Assembly: GCF_000298315.2 (NCBI RefSeq)
Contig: NZ_AEYE02000005.1
Location: 186,001-250,000 of the forward strand
Direction: 5' to 3'
DNA: 64,000 nucleotides
Source: Rhizobium grahamii CCGE 502
Lineage (GTDB): Bacteria; Pseudomonadota; Alphaproteobacteria; Rhizobiales; Rhizobiaceae
The first letter of the stretch is position 1. Each line of letters starts with the position of its first letter. The notes beneath the pieces were generated by a model that searched no databases, was not told the DNA's origin, and saw nothing but the letters and a program-made list of their open reading frames with translations. The position numbers and the translations under genes are program-made. Shown piece after piece: positions 52,623 to 62,139 of this stretch.

Positions 52623-53352
52623 GGTTGCGATAGGGTTCAATGGCGGTCGCGGCGCTGTCGGCCGTAACGATCAGTCCGGAGACGCCGGCGATCGGCAGGA
52701 TAAGGCAAGGTGAGACGCGGTCCAGTTTCTCCTCCGTCAGTGGCACGTACGTCGCCGCGGCACAGGAGGAGATGTGGCGCTTGATGGCCGCTTCTTCGAA
52801 ATCACCGGTCGATAACCCCTGCACCGGATGGGCTGCCGTCACCCCGAGAAAGAAGATGTCCGGCCGAAGCTGCGAAATCGCAGCCATGGCAACAGACCCG
52901 ACTGATACCATTGAGTGCTTGTAGAGCTGGCCGCCGATGAGGATCACACTCGCCGTCGGGTGGTGTTCCAGCTCAGCGGCGATGGTCGGGCTGTGCGTTG
53001 CTACCGTGAACGCGAACTCGCGCGGCAGCTGCCGGGCAATCTCCGCCGTCGTCGTGCCACCATCGAGAAAGATCAGCTGGCCCGATCGCACGAGCGACGC
53101 CGCCTTTTTCCCGAGCCGCTCCTTGATCTCAGATGAAACGCCTTTGCGGGTCGAGAAGTCGGGAAGTTCCGGTGCAACAGGCATTGCCCCGCCGTGCACC
53201 CGTTTTAGCAAACCTTCCGCCGCCATTTCCCGGAGGTCGCGGCGGATCGTGTCCTCCGACAGCGAAAAATCTTCGGCGATGTGCTTGGCGACAACCTGGC
53301 CGTCCCGCCGAAGAAGGTCGAGGATCAATGATTTGCGCTGACTGGTGAGCAT
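52597..53352 (-). CDS. DeoR-family transcriptional repressor
   Basis: A 251-residue regulator with a DeoR helix-turn-helix (TSQRKSLILDLLRRDGQVVA, DFSLSEDTIRRDLREM, about residues 3-60) and a sugar-phosphate-binding C-terminal domain with FLDGGTTTAEIARQLP and TVATHSPTIAAELE. The ATG at 53352 is chosen as the family start; the longer frame runs into the operator region. It is divergent from a small deoxyribosyltransferase-like gene, with a symmetric four-half-site operator in between. The effector is probably a phosphorylated sugar. Confidence 0.9.
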   Translation of the reverse strand: MLTSQRKSLILDLLRRDGQVVAKHIAEDFSLSEDTIRRDLREMAAEGLLKRVHGGAMPVAPELPDFSTRKGVSSEIKERLGKKAASLVRSGQLIFLDGGTTTAEIARQLPREFAFTVATHSPTIAAELEHHPTASVILIGGQLYKHSMVSVGSVAMAAISQLRPDIFFLGVTAAHPVQGLSTGDFEEAAIKRHISSCAAATYVPLTEEKLDRVSPCLILPIAGVSGLIVTADSAATAIEPYRNLTAEILEA

Positions 53353-53369
53353 GAGGTCGATCCTGTAAT

Positions 53370-53446
53370 TGCACGAATTAGCATGAAATTGCACGAAATG
53401 ATTCGACATTCAAGAAATATCGTGCAGTTATCTGCCGTCTCGTGCA
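53370..53446. promoter_or_regulatory. Symmetric operator array of the DeoR regulator
   Basis: TGCACGA at 53370-53376 and 53390-53396, and its exact inverse TCGTGCA at 53420-53426 and 53440-53446. The two direct copies on each side are 20 bases apart and the whole array is symmetric about 53408. It lies between the divergent starts at 53352 and 53474 and is the likely binding site for the DeoR protein. Confidence 0.75.
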
Positions 53447-53473
53447 TGAAGCCGAGGAAAATGGAGCTTGATC

Positions 53474-53830
53474 ATGTTGATTTTGATTGCTGGGCCCTAC
53501 AGGTCCGGAACTGGCGACGACCCCGCGAAAATGGCCGCCAATTTGCAGCGCTTGGAGCAGCCATCGCATAGGCTGTTCAAGGCCGGTCACGTACCGATGA
53601 TCGGAGAATGGGTGGCGCTCCCAGTATGGAACGCCGCGGGCGGCAAAGCTGTCGGCGATGATCTGTACGAAGAGATCTTTCACCCCGTCGCCGGCCGTCT
53701 GCTGCAGCTTTGCGACGGCGTGCTTCGGCTCGAAGGAGAATCGAAGGGCGCCGACAACGATGTGCGCATTGCGCGCGAACGCGGCATTCCTGTCTGGTAT
53801 CGGCTCGAGGATGTGCCCGGTTGCGCCTAA
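53474..53830 (+). CDS. Small nucleoside deoxyribosyltransferase-like (DUF4406) protein
   Basis: A 118-residue protein of the DUF4406 / nucleoside 2-deoxyribosyltransferase-like fold: opening strand ILIAGPYRSG and the closing SKGADNDVRIARERGIPVW. In relatives the position of the nucleophile is Glu (SKGAxxE); here it is Asp (SKGADND), so activity may differ. The ATG at 53474 has GGAG 8 bases upstream; a TTG at 53468 is less likely. A DeoR operator array lies upstream, suggesting induction by a nucleoside- or sugar-derived compound. Confidence 0.75.
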   Translation: MLILIAGPYRSGTGDDPAKMAANLQRLEQPSHRLFKAGHVPMIGEWVALPVWNAAGGKAVGDDLYEEIFHPVAGRLLQLCDGVLRLEGESKGADNDVRIARERGIPVWYRLEDVPGCA

Positions 53831-53921
53831 GGCGGGTTGGTTTAAGGGGCCGGCTTGCCGGCCTCGATCTGTGCGTTTGCAGGCGGCCGCGCTATAAGGT
53901 CAGGATCGAAGGGAGTCGATC

Positions 53922-54539
53922 ATGCTGACACTGTACTTTGCCCCGCACACCTGCGCGCTCGCGAGCCTGATTGCACTGGAAGAGTCCGGCCTGCCGTTCA
54001 AGACGAAGAAGCTGAATTTTGCTGAAGCGGAGCAGCGTTCGCCGGAATATCTCGAAATCAATCCCAAGGGCCGAGTCCCCGCGCTCGTGACCGACCACGG
54101 CATCCTCACCGAAACGCCGGCAATCCTGGCGTTTATCGCGCAGGTCGCGCCCTCCGCCCAGTTGGCGCCGCTCGATCCGTTCGAGTTCGCCCGCATGCAG
54201 GCATTCAACAACTACATTTGCTCCACGGTGCATGTGAACCATGCGCATGGCCGCCGTGGCAGCCGATGGGCGGATGATCCCGGCGCTCACGATGCGATGA
54301 AGGCGAAGGTGCCGCAGACCATGACCGAATGCTTCGACCTCATCGACGCTCGGATGCTGGAAGGACCGTGGGTGATGGGCGAATATTACTCGGTCGCCGA
54401 TCCCTACCTTTTCGTCATGACTGGCTGGCTGCGGTCCGATGGCGTCGATCCGGCCCGCTTCCGGAAAGCGACGGCGCACTATGCTCAGATGATTGAGCGG
54501 CCGGCCGTTCAGCGGGCATTGGAGCGCGAGCAGGCTTAA
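53922..54539 (+). CDS. Glutathione S-transferase, beta-like
   Basis: A 205-residue GST. The thioredoxin-like N-terminal domain (LTLYFAPHTCALASLIALEE) keeps a cysteine at position 11, the catalytic residue of beta-class enzymes, followed by NPKGRVPAL and ETPAILAFIA (glutathione-binding region). The C-terminal helical domain has VADPYLFVMTGWLRSDG. It would conjugate glutathione to electrophiles in the cytoplasm. Confidence 0.9.
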   Translation: MLTLYFAPHTCALASLIALEESGLPFKTKKLNFAEAEQRSPEYLEINPKGRVPALVTDHGILTETPAILAFIAQVAPSAQLAPLDPFEFARMQAFNNYICSTVHVNHAHGRRGSRWADDPGAHDAMKAKVPQTMTECFDLIDARMLEGPWVMGEYYSVADPYLFVMTGWLRSDGVDPARFRKATAHYAQMIERPAVQRALEREQA

Positions 54540-54590
54540 CAGGCGTCCTGATTGCGGAGCAGCGCCGGAGGCAATCAGCAGACGGTGCGC

Positions 54591-54944
54591 TCAGCGCTGA
54601 AAGCTCGCGGCAAGCTTCCTTGGCGCACGGAACCGCCATGCGCCGATCAGCCGTTCCTTGAGTTCGGCATCGCTGATCATGGCTGCGTGCAAGGGCATAT
54701 ACGGCCAGCCGACATAGTGAGGAGTTTGATAGTAGATCTCGGGCGCCATCTCGATCAGCCGTTCCTTGTCGTCGATCGAGATGCAGAGCACGATGGTCTC
54801 GTTGTTCTTGACCGCGGCGAAGGATTTGCCGCCGACCTTCAGTGCCGGGTTGCCATAGGACGTGCTCTCCTCGACGCCAGGAAGGCTGGCTTCATCAGAG
54901 AGACGCTTGAGGCGCGCAAAGATCGTGTCGACACTGTCGGTCAT
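54591..54944 (-). CDS. MmcQ/YjbR-family protein
   Basis: A 117-residue protein of the MmcQ/YjbR family, which has a CyaY-like fold and is described as DNA-binding in some members. Characteristic segments are ESTSYGNPALKVGGKSFAAV and MAPEIYYQTPHYVGWPYM. The ATG at 54944 matches the family start; 9 upstream codons are rejected. Function unproven. Confidence 0.85.
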   Translation of the reverse strand: MTDSVDTIFARLKRLSDEASLPGVEESTSYGNPALKVGGKSFAAVKNNETIVLCISIDDKERLIEMAPEIYYQTPHYVGWPYMPLHAAMISDAELKERLIGAWRFRAPRKLAASFQR

Positions 54945-54992
54945 TGGGTTGGCTCGGACTGACGTTCCCACAGACCAACAGCTCTCTCATTC

Positions 54993-55181
54993 TTAAGCGC
55001 ACCTTGCAAGCTGCGGCCGTTGCGGCTTCGGCTTACGGGGTTCCGGACCGAACGGCAGATCGGCGAGCGCGGTCAGCGACATTCGTGTGAGATCCGGGTG
55101 ATTCAACGGATCTTGTCTGGTATCCGTGCTGTAGGGCGGATCGAGCGTTTCGACGCTCAAGAAAAACTTCAGGAATTGCAT
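54993..55181 (-). CDS. Small hypothetical protein
   Basis: A 62-residue proline-rich protein starting MQFLKFFLSVETLDPPYSTD and ending with a basic tail. The ATG at 55181 has GAGG upstream at acceptable spacing; an earlier in-frame ATG at 55220 is possible. It lies near and divergent from a LysR gene. No family recognised. Confidence 0.5.
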   Translation of the reverse strand: MQFLKFFLSVETLDPPYSTDTRQDPLNHPDLTRMSLTALADLPFGPEPRKPKPQRPQLARCA

Positions 55182-55301
55182 GGCGTGCCTCGCTTCCTTG
55201 TACGGCGGTGAACGGAGCATCTGCTGAAAACGGGCGTATTGTCGCGGTTGGCCAGGCAGGTTTCAATTGAGATTACCAATGTCGCAGTATAGAAAAACTA
55301 T

Positions 55302-56198
55302 ATGAGAAACCTGAACTCGGTTCACTTGAATGGATTGCGAGCGCTCGAGGCCGTAGGGCGGCTCGGCTCGTTGCAGGCGGCAGCAGAGGAGCTGGGCGTT
55401 TCGATCGGGGCGGTCAGCCAGCAGGTCATCAAGGCAGAGGCGCAGCTCGATCACCTCATCTTCGAGCGCGCGCCGAAAGGTATGGTCGCGACGGAGGCAG
55501 GCGCGCGGCTGCTGGCCGGCTTGACCGAGGGCTTCAACGCGCTGTCGCAGGCCGTCGCGACGACACAGCAACGCGACGACAGCATCCTGACGATCTCGGT
55601 GGCGCCGGTCTTTGCCGCGCGTTGGCTCGTTTACCGGCTCGACCGCTTTGCCGAGCGAAATCCTGAGATCAGCCTGCGAATGGATGCGACGACGCGGCTC
55701 GTCAATCCGGCGCTCTGCGATGTCGATGTTGGCATCCGGGTCGGCAACGGTCACTGGCCGGACGTGAAGGCGGAACTGCTGCTGCAGCAGGAGGTCTTTC
55801 CGGTCTGTTCACCTACAATGGCGGCGCGTCTGCACGAGCCCGCCGACATCCTGTCGGTGCCGGCGGTGATCGATGGCCGCGCCATGTTCAGCTGGGAAGT
55901 ATGGATGCATGAGGCCGGGTTGTCGGGCGCAACGCTTGAGACGCGGCACGTCTTCAACGACGCGTCTCTGTGCCTCGATGCGGCTATCGCAGGGCAGGGC
56001 GTCATGCTCGCCTGGCAGACGCTTGCGGGCTTTGCCCTGCAGCAGGGGCAGTTGGTCGCGCCCTTCGGCATTCGCGCCAAGACCGGTTTCGGTCACTATT
56101 TCGTAACCGCCACAGGCTCGCGCGAACCCAAGAAGGTGAAGGATTTCAAGGCCTGGATCCGTGAGGAAATGGCCGAAACCCTCAGGCTCTTTCCCTGA
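55302..56198 (+). CDS. LysR-family transcriptional regulator (GcvA-like)
   Basis: A 298-residue LTTR. The helix-turn-helix is at about residues 7-60 (LNGLRALEAVGRLGSLQAAA, SIGAVSQQVIKAEAQL) and the ligand-binding domain includes VAPVFAARWLVYRLDRF and DVDVGIRVGNGHWPD, a pattern of the GcvA/AmpR branch. Its stop directly abuts the stop of the convergent GST gene. Targets are unknown. Confidence 0.88.
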   Translation: MRNLNSVHLNGLRALEAVGRLGSLQAAAEELGVSIGAVSQQVIKAEAQLDHLIFERAPKGMVATEAGARLLAGLTEGFNALSQAVATTQQRDDSILTISVAPVFAARWLVYRLDRFAERNPEISLRMDATTRLVNPALCDVDVGIRVGNGHWPDVKAELLLQQEVFPVCSPTMAARLHEPADILSVPAVIDGRAMFSWEVWMHEAGLSGATLETRHVFNDASLCLDAAIAGQGVMLAWQTLAGFALQQGQLVAPFGIRAKTGFGHYFVTATGSREPKKVKDFKAWIREEMAETLRLFP

Positions 56199-56858
56199 TC
56201 AGGTAGGTTCCTGCGATCGCGTCGCCTGCATCGCGATATAGGCCGGCCGCGACTGGCAGCGCTTGATCCAGGCGCTGATATGGGGATGGGCCTCGAACAG
56301 CGCCTGTTCCGTCTGGGCGTAGCGAAGCACTTCCGCGATGTTGAGGTCGGCGGCCGTGAAGCGATTGCCGACGACGTATTCGTTGGTCGCCAGGTGCTTC
56401 TCCAGCGTCGCAAACGTCTTCTTCAGCGAACGCACTGCAACAATGATCGTCGCCTTGCCCTCGTCGCTGTTCTGCTTCTCGTCGTCATAGACATAGACGA
56501 CCTTCACCGTATGCGGTTCAACCTCGGTTGCCGCCCAGATGGTCCACATCGTCATCAAACCGTCTTCTGCGACGGTTTGAGGGGCCAGTGGTCCGCCGTG
56601 CTTGCGCGCGAGGTAAAGGGTAATGGCAAGCGACTCATGCATGACGAGGTCGCCGTCCTGGATGCTGGGGATCAGCGCCATCGGATTGACCGCCAGGAAA
56701 TCCGGCGAAAGCGTATTGATGGGCGCGTCGGCGGCAAGCGGATTGGCAAGCCGCCGGGCCTGAATGACCCGCACGGACTCGAATTCGAGCCCCAGTTCCC
56801 CGGCCATCCAGTAAACGCGCGAGGCCCGCGAGCGATAAACTCCATAGATCGTCAGCAT
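56199..56858 (-). CDS. Glutathione S-transferase
   Basis: A 219-residue GST. The ATG at 56858 has GGGGAA about 8 bases upstream; the open frame to 57221 runs into the upstream gene and is rejected, and a second ATG at 56873 lacks a ribosome site. [20 protein letters not shown] starts the thioredoxin-like domain with a serine-containing active-site loop, and [20 protein letters not shown] has the conserved ESxAI. The C-terminal helical domain ends [20 protein letters not shown]. Confidence 0.88.
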   Translation of the reverse strand: MLTIYGVYRSRASRVYWMAGELGLEFESVRVIQARRLANPLAADAPINTLSPDFLAVNPMALIPSIQDGDLVMHESLAITLYLARKHGGPLAPQTVAEDGLMTMWTIWAATEVEPHTVKVVYVYDDEKQNSDEGKATIIVAVRSLKKTFATLEKHLATNEYVVGNRFTAADLNIAEVLRYAQTEQALFEAHPHISAWIKRCQSRPAYIAMQATRSQEPT

Positions 56859-56956
56859 GTCGATGTTCCCCATATTCTGTTGCCACAGGGTAGAAGTGGA
56901 CACGCCCCAGCGGAAGCGGCCAAGCCTTATGAATCGATGAAAGCTTTTGATGCTTC

Positions 56957-58333
56957 TCAGGGGATACGGTTGCGTTCGACCGTCAGCTGCGCAAAACGCG
57001 AGGCGGCGCCCGTGGTCGCCAATTCGCCCGACACCTTCCTGTCCCATTCGAAGCCAAGGACAGCGCCACCGGGCGTTTCCTGAAACACATTGTCGGTGAT
57101 GATGGCCGTTCCGGCGCCGTCTGCCACCGAGACGGCGCAGCCGATCGGCGCCTTGCGGACGATATTGCCCGTCACGACCACGTTGCGCAGATAGGGTCCC
57201 CAGCCGAGCTGCATGCCCCATCGTGGCGCGCCTTCGATGATGTTGCCGGAGACCAGTGTGTCCGCCTCGGCGGCAATGCCGATGCCGAAGCCGACCTCGT
57301 GTTCGTAAGGACCCTTGAGCGTCAGGTTACGCACCACGTTGCCAGTGACGCTGGCCAGCCGGCCGCCTTGGTCGAAATTGGCGATCGAAATGCCGTTCGC
57401 CGCGCCGTCCACTATGTTGTTGGAGACGACGGCGCCAACAAACTCGAACTCGACATAAACAGCCGTCTCGCCCGAGCGCAGGCATTGGTTACCGGTGATC
57501 TGAATGTCGGAGGCGGAATTGGCGCGGATGGCGGTAAAGGCGCAATCGGACACGTGGTTGCTTGCAACCATCACGTTGTCGGCGCGGAAGATATTGATAC
57601 CATTGCCGTTCTGGCCGGTGCCGCCGTCATTGGCCTTGATCCGGTAGATGCGGTTGCCGTTGACGACGCTGTTGTCAGCCGCCTTCGTCCAGCGGTGCAC
57701 CAGAATGCCGCCATTGCCGCAGTCGAAGACCTCGTTGCCGGTGATCGAAAGCCCGTCGGATTCGACGGCATAGATGCCGGATTGGCCAGCACTCGATATG
57801 CGGCTGCGCTCGATCCGACCGCCACATCGCTCCAGTCGAACGGCATGTTTGCGGCTGCCGGTGATCTCGCAATTGTCGATCGTTACCTCTGCGACGCCGG
57901 TGAATTGCAGCAGCCCGCCGGCATCATCGCCAAGCGAGCGCTTCTGTCCGTCGATGATGATGTTCGAGAGTTCGACGCGCTTGACGTTGTCGGCGCCGAA
58001 GAGGTTGCCACCGCCGGTGTAGGCGATGCGCGATGCGCCGGGAACTCCGGTGATGCGCGTATTCTCGCGCAGCACCAGATTCGAAGCTGCGTAGGTGCCG
58101 GGTGGCAGGAAAACCGGCACATTCTCCGCCGCGGCCCGATCGATCATCTTCTGAAGGCTGGCGCTCTTACGGTCAGCGGCATCAGGCATCGTCTTGTAAC
58201 GGACTGCGTCGATCGTGCCGCGCAGGTCGCCGTCGCGCATCGTCGCGAAGCTGCGTGATGCTATCAGCGCAAAGGCGGATGCTCCGGCGAGGCGAAACAG
58301 GTCACGACGGGAGGTTAACGGACTTTGCTTCAT
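56957..58333 (-). CDS. Tat-exported beta-helix repeat protein (TIGR03808 type)
   Basis: A 458-residue protein. The N-terminus [19 protein letters not shown] is a twin-arginine signal (SRRDLF), so folded export to the periplasm is expected. The rest is a right-handed parallel beta-helix with many imperfect repeats such as [16 protein letters not shown] and [13 protein letters not shown]. This matches the alphaproteobacterial TAT-translocated repetitive protein family. Carbohydrate binding or lyase function is possible but unproven. The ATG at 58333 is chosen because the signal begins there. Confidence 0.88.
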   Translation of the reverse strand: MKQSPLTSRRDLFRLAGASAFALIASRSFATMRDGDLRGTIDAVRYKTMPDAADRKSASLQKMIDRAAAENVPVFLPPGTYAASNLVLRENTRITGVPGASRIAYTGGGNLFGADNVKRVELSNIIIDGQKRSLGDDAGGLLQFTGVAEVTIDNCEITGSRKHAVRLERCGGRIERSRISSAGQSGIYAVESDGLSITGNEVFDCGNGGILVHRWTKAADNSVVNGNRIYRIKANDGGTGQNGNGINIFRADNVMVASNHVSDCAFTAIRANSASDIQITGNQCLRSGETAVYVEFEFVGAVVSNNIVDGAANGISIANFDQGGRLASVTGNVVRNLTLKGPYEHEVGFGIGIAAEADTLVSGNIIEGAPRWGMQLGWGPYLRNVVVTGNIVRKAPIGCAVSVADGAGTAIITDNVFQETPGGAVLGFEWDRKVSGELATTGAASRFAQLTVERNRIP

Positions 58334-58443
58334 TTCCGCCGTCCTGCAGGAAACGTGCCAGCGCGCCTGTTTCATTTTGGTACGGAACCGCATCTTCCTG
58401 TTGCCCACTGGCCCTTCCGTTCTTTCCCGCTATCTTTGCAGGC

Positions 58444-59454
58444 ATGAGACCCGATGCCTTGCTCTATCCCGCCCCCGAGGGGCTCTATTGTCCCGAGGGA
58501 GGATTCTATGTGGATCCCGTGCGGCCGGTCGAGCGAGCCCTGATCACCCACGGCCATTCCGATCATGCGCGGCCCGGCCATGCAAACGTGCTTGCGACGC
58601 GCCAGACGCTCGACATCATGCAGATCCGCTATGGCGACGGTTTCTGCGCAAGTGAACAGGCTACCGCTTTCGGCGAGGAGATCCTGATCAACGGCGTGAA
58701 AGTCAGCTTTCATCCGGCTGGCCATGTGCTCGGCTCGGCGCAGATCGCCATCGAGAAGAACGGCACCCGCATCGTCGTCTCGGGTGACTACAAGCGGCGG
58801 GCGGACCCCACCTGCGCTGCCTACGTCCCGGTGCCCTGCGACGTCTTCATCACTGAGGCCACTTTCGGGCTACCGGTTTTCCATCATCCCGATCCCGTCG
58901 ATGAAATGGGCAAGCTGTACGCCTCGCTGCGGCAGTTTCCGGAGCGGACGCATCTGATCGGCGCCTATGCGCTCGGTAAGGCGCAGCGCGTCATCCGCCT
59001 GCTGCGCGATACCGGCTACGACCGGCCGATCTATATCCACGGCGCGATGGAAAGGCTCTGCGACTACTATATGGAACAGGGCATCGAACTTGGTGAGCTG
59101 CGCCCTGCGACCATCGAAAGCCGCGACAAGTCCGCCTTCAAGGGAGCCATTGTCGTCGGCCCGTCCTCCGCCTTTGCCGACCGCTGGGCGCGACGCTTCA
59201 ACGAGCCTTTGCCCGCATTTGCCTCGGGCTGGATGATGGTGCGGCAGCGCGCCAAGCAGCAGGGCGTCGAGCTGCCACTGGTCATCTCCGATCATTGTGA
59301 CTGGCCGGAACTGACCGAGACGATCAGCGATCTGCGCCCCGAGGAAGTGTGGGTGACGCATGGCCGCGAGGAGGCGCTGGTTCGCTGGTGCCAGTTGCAG
59401 GGCATCAAGGCCCGACCGCTTCACCTGGTCGGCTATGAAGACGAGGCCGACTGA
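58444..59454 (+). CDS. Ligase-associated metallo-beta-lactamase exonuclease
   Basis: A 336-residue nuclease of the metallo-beta-lactamase/beta-CASP group (SNM1/YSH1-like) that travels with ATP-dependent ligases. The metal motif ITHGHSDH has His36, His38, Asp40 and His41; further ligands are in HPAGHVLGSAQI and VVSGDYKR. The frame is open further upstream, but the Tat gene lies there and the family starts at MRPDALLY. The stop overlaps the ligase start by one base, so the two proteins are made together for DNA repair. Confidence 0.9.
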   Translation: MRPDALLYPAPEGLYCPEGGFYVDPVRPVERALITHGHSDHARPGHANVLATRQTLDIMQIRYGDGFCASEQATAFGEEILINGVKVSFHPAGHVLGSAQIAIEKNGTRIVVSGDYKRRADPTCAAYVPVPCDVFITEATFGLPVFHHPDPVDEMGKLYASLRQFPERTHLIGAYALGKAQRVIRLLRDTGYDRPIYIHGAMERLCDYYMEQGIELGELRPATIESRDKSAFKGAIVVGPSSAFADRWARRFNEPLPAFASGWMMVRQRAKQQGVELPLVISDHCDWPELTETISDLRPEEVWVTHGREEALVRWCQLQGIKARPLHLVGYEDEAD

Positions 59455-61082
59455 TGAAAGCATTCGCCGACCTTCTCGATCGCCTCGTGCTTACCCCCAG
59501 CCGCAATGGCAAGCTGAAACTGCTCACCGATTACTTCCGAAACACCCCGGATCCGGATCGCGGCTACGGCCTTGCCGCCATCGCCGGCACGCTTGAAGTG
59601 CGCAACGTCAAGCCGGCCATGCTGCGCGAGCTGGTGCTGGAGCGGATGGACGAGGTGCTCTTCCGCTATTCCTACGATTATGTCGGCGACCTCGCGGAAA
59701 CGATCTCCCTTGTCTGGGACGCCGAGAAGGACGTCGAGCGACCGGCGCTTGCCCAGCCGCGACTTGGAAATGTCGTCAGGCAGATGAACGCGCTCGGACG
59801 CACCGAAGTCCGCAGCTTCGTGCGCGACCTGCTCGATCAGCTGGACACCTCGGGGCGCTTCGCCTTCATCAAGCTCGCGACCGGGGCGCTTCGCATCGGG
59901 GTCTCGTCCCGCCTGGCGAAACAGGCGCTCGCCGACATGGGCGGCCGCGACGTGACCGAAATCGAAACACTCTGGCATGGTCTGCAGCCTCCCTACGAAC
60001 CGTTGTTTCGCTGGCTGGAAGGGCAGGGTGACAAGCCGGTGCTGGCAACGCCGGCGATCTTCCATTCCGTCATGCTCGCCAATCCGGTCGAGGAGGGGGA
60101 TCTCGATCAGCTCGATCCGGCCGACTATGCCGCCGAGTGGAAATGGGACGGCATTCGCGTGCAGCTGTCGCGCTCCGGCGATACGCGCAAGATCTACTCG
60201 CGTTCCGGCGACGATATATCAGCCGCATTTCCCGATATCGTTGACTCAATCAGCTTCGACGGCGTGATGGACGGCGAACTGCTCGTGGGCGGGACCACCC
60301 GTTCGAACAGTCCGACGCGCACCTTCTCCGATCTGCAGCAACGCCTGAACCGCAAGACCGTGACGACGAAGATGCTCGACGAATATCCGGCCTTCATTCG
60401 TGCCTACGATCTCTTGTTCGATCGGGAGGGGGACGTACGCGGCCGCACCTATGTCGATCGCCGTGCGCGTCTTGCAGAGGTCATCGACCGAGCCCCGCAC
60501 GACCGCTTCGATCTCTCCCCGCTGGTTGAGTTCTCTTCGTGGGACGAACTGGATGACTTGCGGTCGTCACCGCCGGATCCTGTCATCGAAGGGGTGATGA
60601 TCAAGCGCCGCGACAGCGTCTATCAGGCCGGGCGGTTGAAGGGACCGTGGTTCAAATGGAAGCGCAATCCCTATAATGTCGATGCCGTGCTGATGTATGC
60701 GCAGCGCGGCCACGGTAAGCGCTCGAGCTATTATTCGGATTTCACCTTCGGCGTCTGGAGCGAGACACCGGAGGGCGAACAGCTGGTGCCGGTCGGCAAG
60801 GCCTATTTCGGCTTCACCGATGCCGAGCTGGAAGTGTTGGACAAGTTCGTGCGCAACAACACGACCGAGCGCTTCGGTCCGGTGCGCGCCGTCAGGGCGG
60901 ACAGGGATTTCGGCTTCGTCGTCGAAGTTGCCTTTGAAGGCATCAATCGCTCCACCCGCCACAAGTCGGGGGTGGCGATGCGCTTTCCGCGGATTTCCCG
61001 CCTGCGCCCCGACAAACCCTCCTACGAGGCGGATCGCCTCCAGACTCTGGTCGCCATGATCGATGCCAAGGGCGAACAGTAG
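59454..61082 (+). CDS. ATP-dependent DNA ligase (repair type)
   Basis: A 542-residue ligase. An N-terminal DNA-binding helical domain (about 1-205) precedes the nucleotidyltransferase core with the catalytic lysine at residue 230 in AEWKWDGIRVQ, then GVMDGELL, and a C-terminal OB domain. This is the larger ligase type found with a metallo-beta-lactamase exonuclease, a Lhr-like helicase and a PdeM phosphoesterase in other bacteria; only the exonuclease is adjacent here. It acts in nick sealing during DNA damage repair, not replication. Confidence 0.93.
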   Translation: MKAFADLLDRLVLTPSRNGKLKLLTDYFRNTPDPDRGYGLAAIAGTLEVRNVKPAMLRELVLERMDEVLFRYSYDYVGDLAETISLVWDAEKDVERPALAQPRLGNVVRQMNALGRTEVRSFVRDLLDQLDTSGRFAFIKLATGALRIGVSSRLAKQALADMGGRDVTEIETLWHGLQPPYEPLFRWLEGQGDKPVLATPAIFHSVMLANPVEEGDLDQLDPADYAAEWKWDGIRVQLSRSGDTRKIYSRSGDDISAAFPDIVDSISFDGVMDGELLVGGTTRSNSPTRTFSDLQQRLNRKTVTTKMLDEYPAFIRAYDLLFDREGDVRGRTYVDRRARLAEVIDRAPHDRFDLSPLVEFSSWDELDDLRSSPPDPVIEGVMIKRRDSVYQAGRLKGPWFKWKRNPYNVDAVLMYAQRGHGKRSSYYSDFTFGVWSETPEGEQLVPVGKAYFGFTDAELEVLDKFVRNNTTERFGPVRAVRADRDFGFVVEVAFEGINRSTRHKSGVAMRFPRISRLRPDKPSYEADRLQTLVAMIDAKGEQ

Positions 61083-61192
61083 GTTTTACCGGCGCAAAAC
61101 GCCGCAGGGCCCCCGTTTTCAACACAACGTGTGTTGGCGGCCGCACGCTTCCGGTGCAATTCTCGAATCGCCGGGTACCATGGAAGTGTGAA

Positions 61193-62116
61193 ATGATGTC
61201 AGACGAAGGTAATTCTTTTCTCCGCCAGCGCCGCACCGTTCTTGCAGGCCTGGCCGGGGCCCTCCTGCTTCCGCGCATGGCAAGTGCATTCGAGGTTCCG
61301 GAGGTGCCGCGGCTGATCGATCACGATTATGCCAAGGCCCGCAAACGCTTCCATACCAAGCTCCTGCAGAAGGGACCGGCTCCCGACAAGTACGAGCCGC
61401 TCGACGCTCCGCCGGAAGGCGACAAGATTTTTTATCGCTCGGGTTACGGCGGCGAGTTGGAGCTCGTCGCCTGGGTTTCCAAGTACAAGCGCGGCAGCAA
61501 GCCGAAGCCGGGCGTTCTGTTTCTGCACGGCGGAAACGCCATGGGCCTTGGCCATTGGGTTCTGCTCAAGGCCTATGTCGACGCCGGCTTCGTGGTGATG
61601 ATGCCGTCTTTGCGTGGCGAAAACGGCCAGATGGGCAACTTCTCGGGCTTCTACGACGAGGTCGACGATGTGCTGTCGGCCGCCGACCGGCTGCAGCATC
61701 TTCCGGGCGTCGATGGCGACCGCCTGTTCGTCGCCGGCCACAGCATCGGTGGTACGCTGACGATGCTGGCGGCAATGAGCACACACAAATTCCGTGCGGC
61801 CGCACCGATCTCGGGCAATCCCGACGCCTTCCGTTTCTTCAATCGCTACCCGCAGGACATTCGCTTCGACGACAGCAATGCCCATGAATTCGAAGTCCGC
61901 AGCGCTCTTTGCTATGCCAAAAGCTTCAAGTGCCCGGTCCGTGTCGTTCACGGCACGGAAGAGGCGCATTTCAACGACCGCGCCGGGCTGCTTGCCAGTC
62001 GCGCGCGCTCGGGCGGTGTCCGTATCGAAACGGATACGGTGACCGGTAACCACACCTCGGCGCTGCCGGCCGAGATCGAGCAGAGCATAAAGTTCTTCCA
62101 CGGCGTCGCGGCCTGA
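61193..62116 (+). CDS. Exported alpha/beta hydrolase (dienelactone-hydrolase-like)
   Basis: A 307-residue hydrolase. The N-terminus RQRRTVLAGLAGALLLPRMA resembles a twin-arginine or Sec signal with cleavage near ASA at about residue 32. The catalytic triad is likely the serine in VAGHSIGGT, the aspartate in AHFNDRAG and the histidine in GNHTSA. ATGs occur at 61193 and 61196, with GGAAG upstream. Substrate unknown. Confidence 0.85.
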   Translation: MMSDEGNSFLRQRRTVLAGLAGALLLPRMASAFEVPEVPRLIDHDYAKARKRFHTKLLQKGPAPDKYEPLDAPPEGDKIFYRSGYGGELELVAWVSKYKRGSKPKPGVLFLHGGNAMGLGHWVLLKAYVDAGFVVMMPSLRGENGQMGNFSGFYDEVDDVLSAADRLQHLPGVDGDRLFVAGHSIGGTLTMLAAMSTHKFRAAAPISGNPDAFRFFNRYPQDIRFDDSNAHEFEVRSALCYAKSFKCPVRVVHGTEEAHFNDRAGLLASRARSGGVRIETDTVTGNHTSALPAEIEQSIKFFHGVAA

Positions 62117-62139
62117 TCGCGGTCCGACCTCAATTGATA

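Noticed and set aside
53848-53863. GGCCGGC/GCCGGCC hairpin after the deoxyribosyltransferase-like gene
   Set aside because: Only a 7-bp stem and a 2-base loop without T-tract; too weak in GC-rich DNA to call a terminator.
56859-57221. N-terminal extension of the second GST by about 120 residues
   Set aside because: The extension overlaps the Tat beta-helix gene's 3' end and lies before the canonical GST start.
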